Origin: Bacteroidia bacterium
Lineage (GTDB): Bacteria > Bacteroidota > Bacteroidia > J057
Length of the DNA: 64,000 bases
Assembly: GCA_030430575.1 (NCBI GenBank)
Contig: JAUIKF010000025.1
Coordinates: forward strand, 1 to 64,000
Reading direction: 5' to 3'
In this document: positions 63,323-64,000 of the stretch, one piece after another
Numbering within the stretch: position 1 is the stretch's first letter
How the letters are laid out: every line of letters begins with the position of its first letter
Translations under genes and position numbers: made by a program
The notes under the pieces: model-generated
The model's input: the letters and a program-made list of their open reading frames with translations, nothing else
The model's database searches: none
Told to the model about the DNA's origin: nothing

Positions 63323-64000
63323 ATGAAATATACAATTGTATCTATTGTTGCCGCTGCTGTATTGTTAGGGATTTGGGGATTGGGGGGAGAGAAAATGGGG
63401 AAAGAGATGATTTTGCCGCCTGCTGTGACTAGTAGTGCTTCGGCACAAAAGGTATTTATGCCGACGGCTTTTTGTAAGGATGTAACATTGGATTTAGATG
63501 GGATGGGAAGTCTAACTATTGCACCTAGTCATATAGATAATGGTTCGACAGACACTAACCCTTTTACTTTATCAGTATTGCCTTCAACTTTTGACTGTAG
63601 CTCTATTTCCTCGAACCCCAATCTTGTAACGCTTACTGTTGACGCTGGGGGAGGAAGTAGTGATAACTGCACTGCGAATGTAACCCTGAGAGATGTGACG
63701 CCCCCTACTGCTCTTTGCAAGGACATTACTGTTTCCCTTAATGCCTCTACGAATAGTGTGGTGATTAATTCCGCTCTTATAAATGATGGCTCTTCTGATG
63801 CTTGTGGAATTAGTTCTATAAGTATTCCACCTACTACTTTTGACTGTGATGATGTTTCTATACATGCCAAAATCGTCACCTTGAAAGTGACAGATAATCA
63901 TGGGAATAATGCTACATGCCCAGCAGAGGTGCATGTTCAAGATAACATTGCACCTACTGCCAAATGTCAAGCTACTACAGTCTTCTTAGATGCTAATGGC
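63323..64000 (+). CDS. HYR-type repeat surface protein (5' part)
   Basis: 226 codons are open to the window edge, with no stop. Signal peptide MKYTIVSIVAAAVLLGIWGL, then Cys-rich beta-sandwich repeats: STFDCSSISSNPNLVTLTVD, ANVTLRDVTPPTALCKDITV, VTLKVTDNHGNNATCPAEVH, then APTAKCQATTVFLDANG. This is the HYR/immunoglobulin-like repeat style of long secreted adhesins in Bacteroidota. It begins 14 bp after the FHA gene, so it may be in the same operon, or be a free-standing surface protein. The end and any sorting domain lie outside the window. Confidence 0.8.
   Translation, partial: MKYTIVSIVAAAVLLGIWGLGGEKMGKEMILPPAVTSSASAQKVFMPTAFCKDVTLDLDGMGSLTIAPSHIDNGSTDTNPFTLSVLPSTFDCSSISSNPNLVTLTVDAGGGSSDNCTANVTLRDVTPPTALCKDITVSLNASTNSVVINSALINDGSSDACGISSISIPPTTFDCDDVSIHAKIVTLKVTDNHGNNATCPAEVHVQDNIAPTAKCQATTVFLDANG

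Overview
The window looks like chromosomal DNA of a Bacteroidota bacterium, most plausibly of the Saprospiria/Lewinella-like type. The clues are the Bacteroidota-style -7 promoter boxes (TAnnTTTG), roughly 800-residue MacB/FtsX permeases in series, a TlpA-like lipid/thiol protein, a fused PiT-PhoU transporter, a contractile secretion system of the Bacteroidota subtype (T6SSiii), and HYR-type adhesin repeats. The lineage is inferred from family content, not from a marker gene.

Region 1 (1-32.9 kb) is mixed core and accessory genome. It holds a shortened TolB-like/TPR protein, an orphan antitoxin-like gene, purL, a decayed HNH endonuclease module, tRNA-Glu(UUC), gapA, a phosphate-uptake pair (porin plus PiT), a TlpA-like thioredoxin between two paralogous unknown genes, a Uma2-type nuclease-fold protein, three consecutive MacB-like permeases without an ATPase, a TPR/DUF2007-like membrane protein, an AAA ATPase-TPR pair, hisS and a J-domain-like protein. 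The gaps are unusually rich in inverted repeats, perfect palindromes and short dispersed elements.

Region 2 (33.1-45.4 kb, minus strand) is a compact type VI secretion operon. In transcription order it reads ClpV/TssH, TssB, TssC, Hcp/TssD, VgrG, TssE, TssF, TssG, a TssN-like membrane protein and TssK. TssJ, TssL and TssM are not seen, and TssO/P/Q/R are not recognisable, so the trans-envelope part is either distant or provided by other proteins.

Region 3 (45.9-54 kb, plus strand, divergent) carries the payload: a TPR-like probable adaptor, a PAAR-like/Rhs protein ending in a deaminase-fold toxin domain, its probable DUF416-like immunity protein, a LysM protein, and a peptidoglycan-binding/M15 peptidase followed by a 47-residue membrane peptide.

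Region 4 (54.3-63.3 kb, plus strand) is the most striking part. It is a tightly packed operon for a eukaryote-like ubiquitin-type cascade: an E1-like ThiF enzyme, a beta-grasp ubiquitin-like protein without a C-terminal Gly-Gly, an E2-fold protein with HPN motif and catalytic Cys, a secreted membrane-anchored protein, a membrane-anchored JAMM protease with 15 heptapeptide repeats outside the membrane, a second soluble JAMM protease, and a polytopic membrane protein with a four-Cys cytoplasmic cluster and an FHA-like C-terminus. A HYR-repeat surface protein follows and runs off the window. My reading is that the conjugation/deconjugation cascade is functionally tied to the T6SS, perhaps modifying its baseplate, sheath, adaptors or effectors. 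A short basic motif of the form IxI..KR recurs in proteins of both halves, which supports that link but does not prove it.
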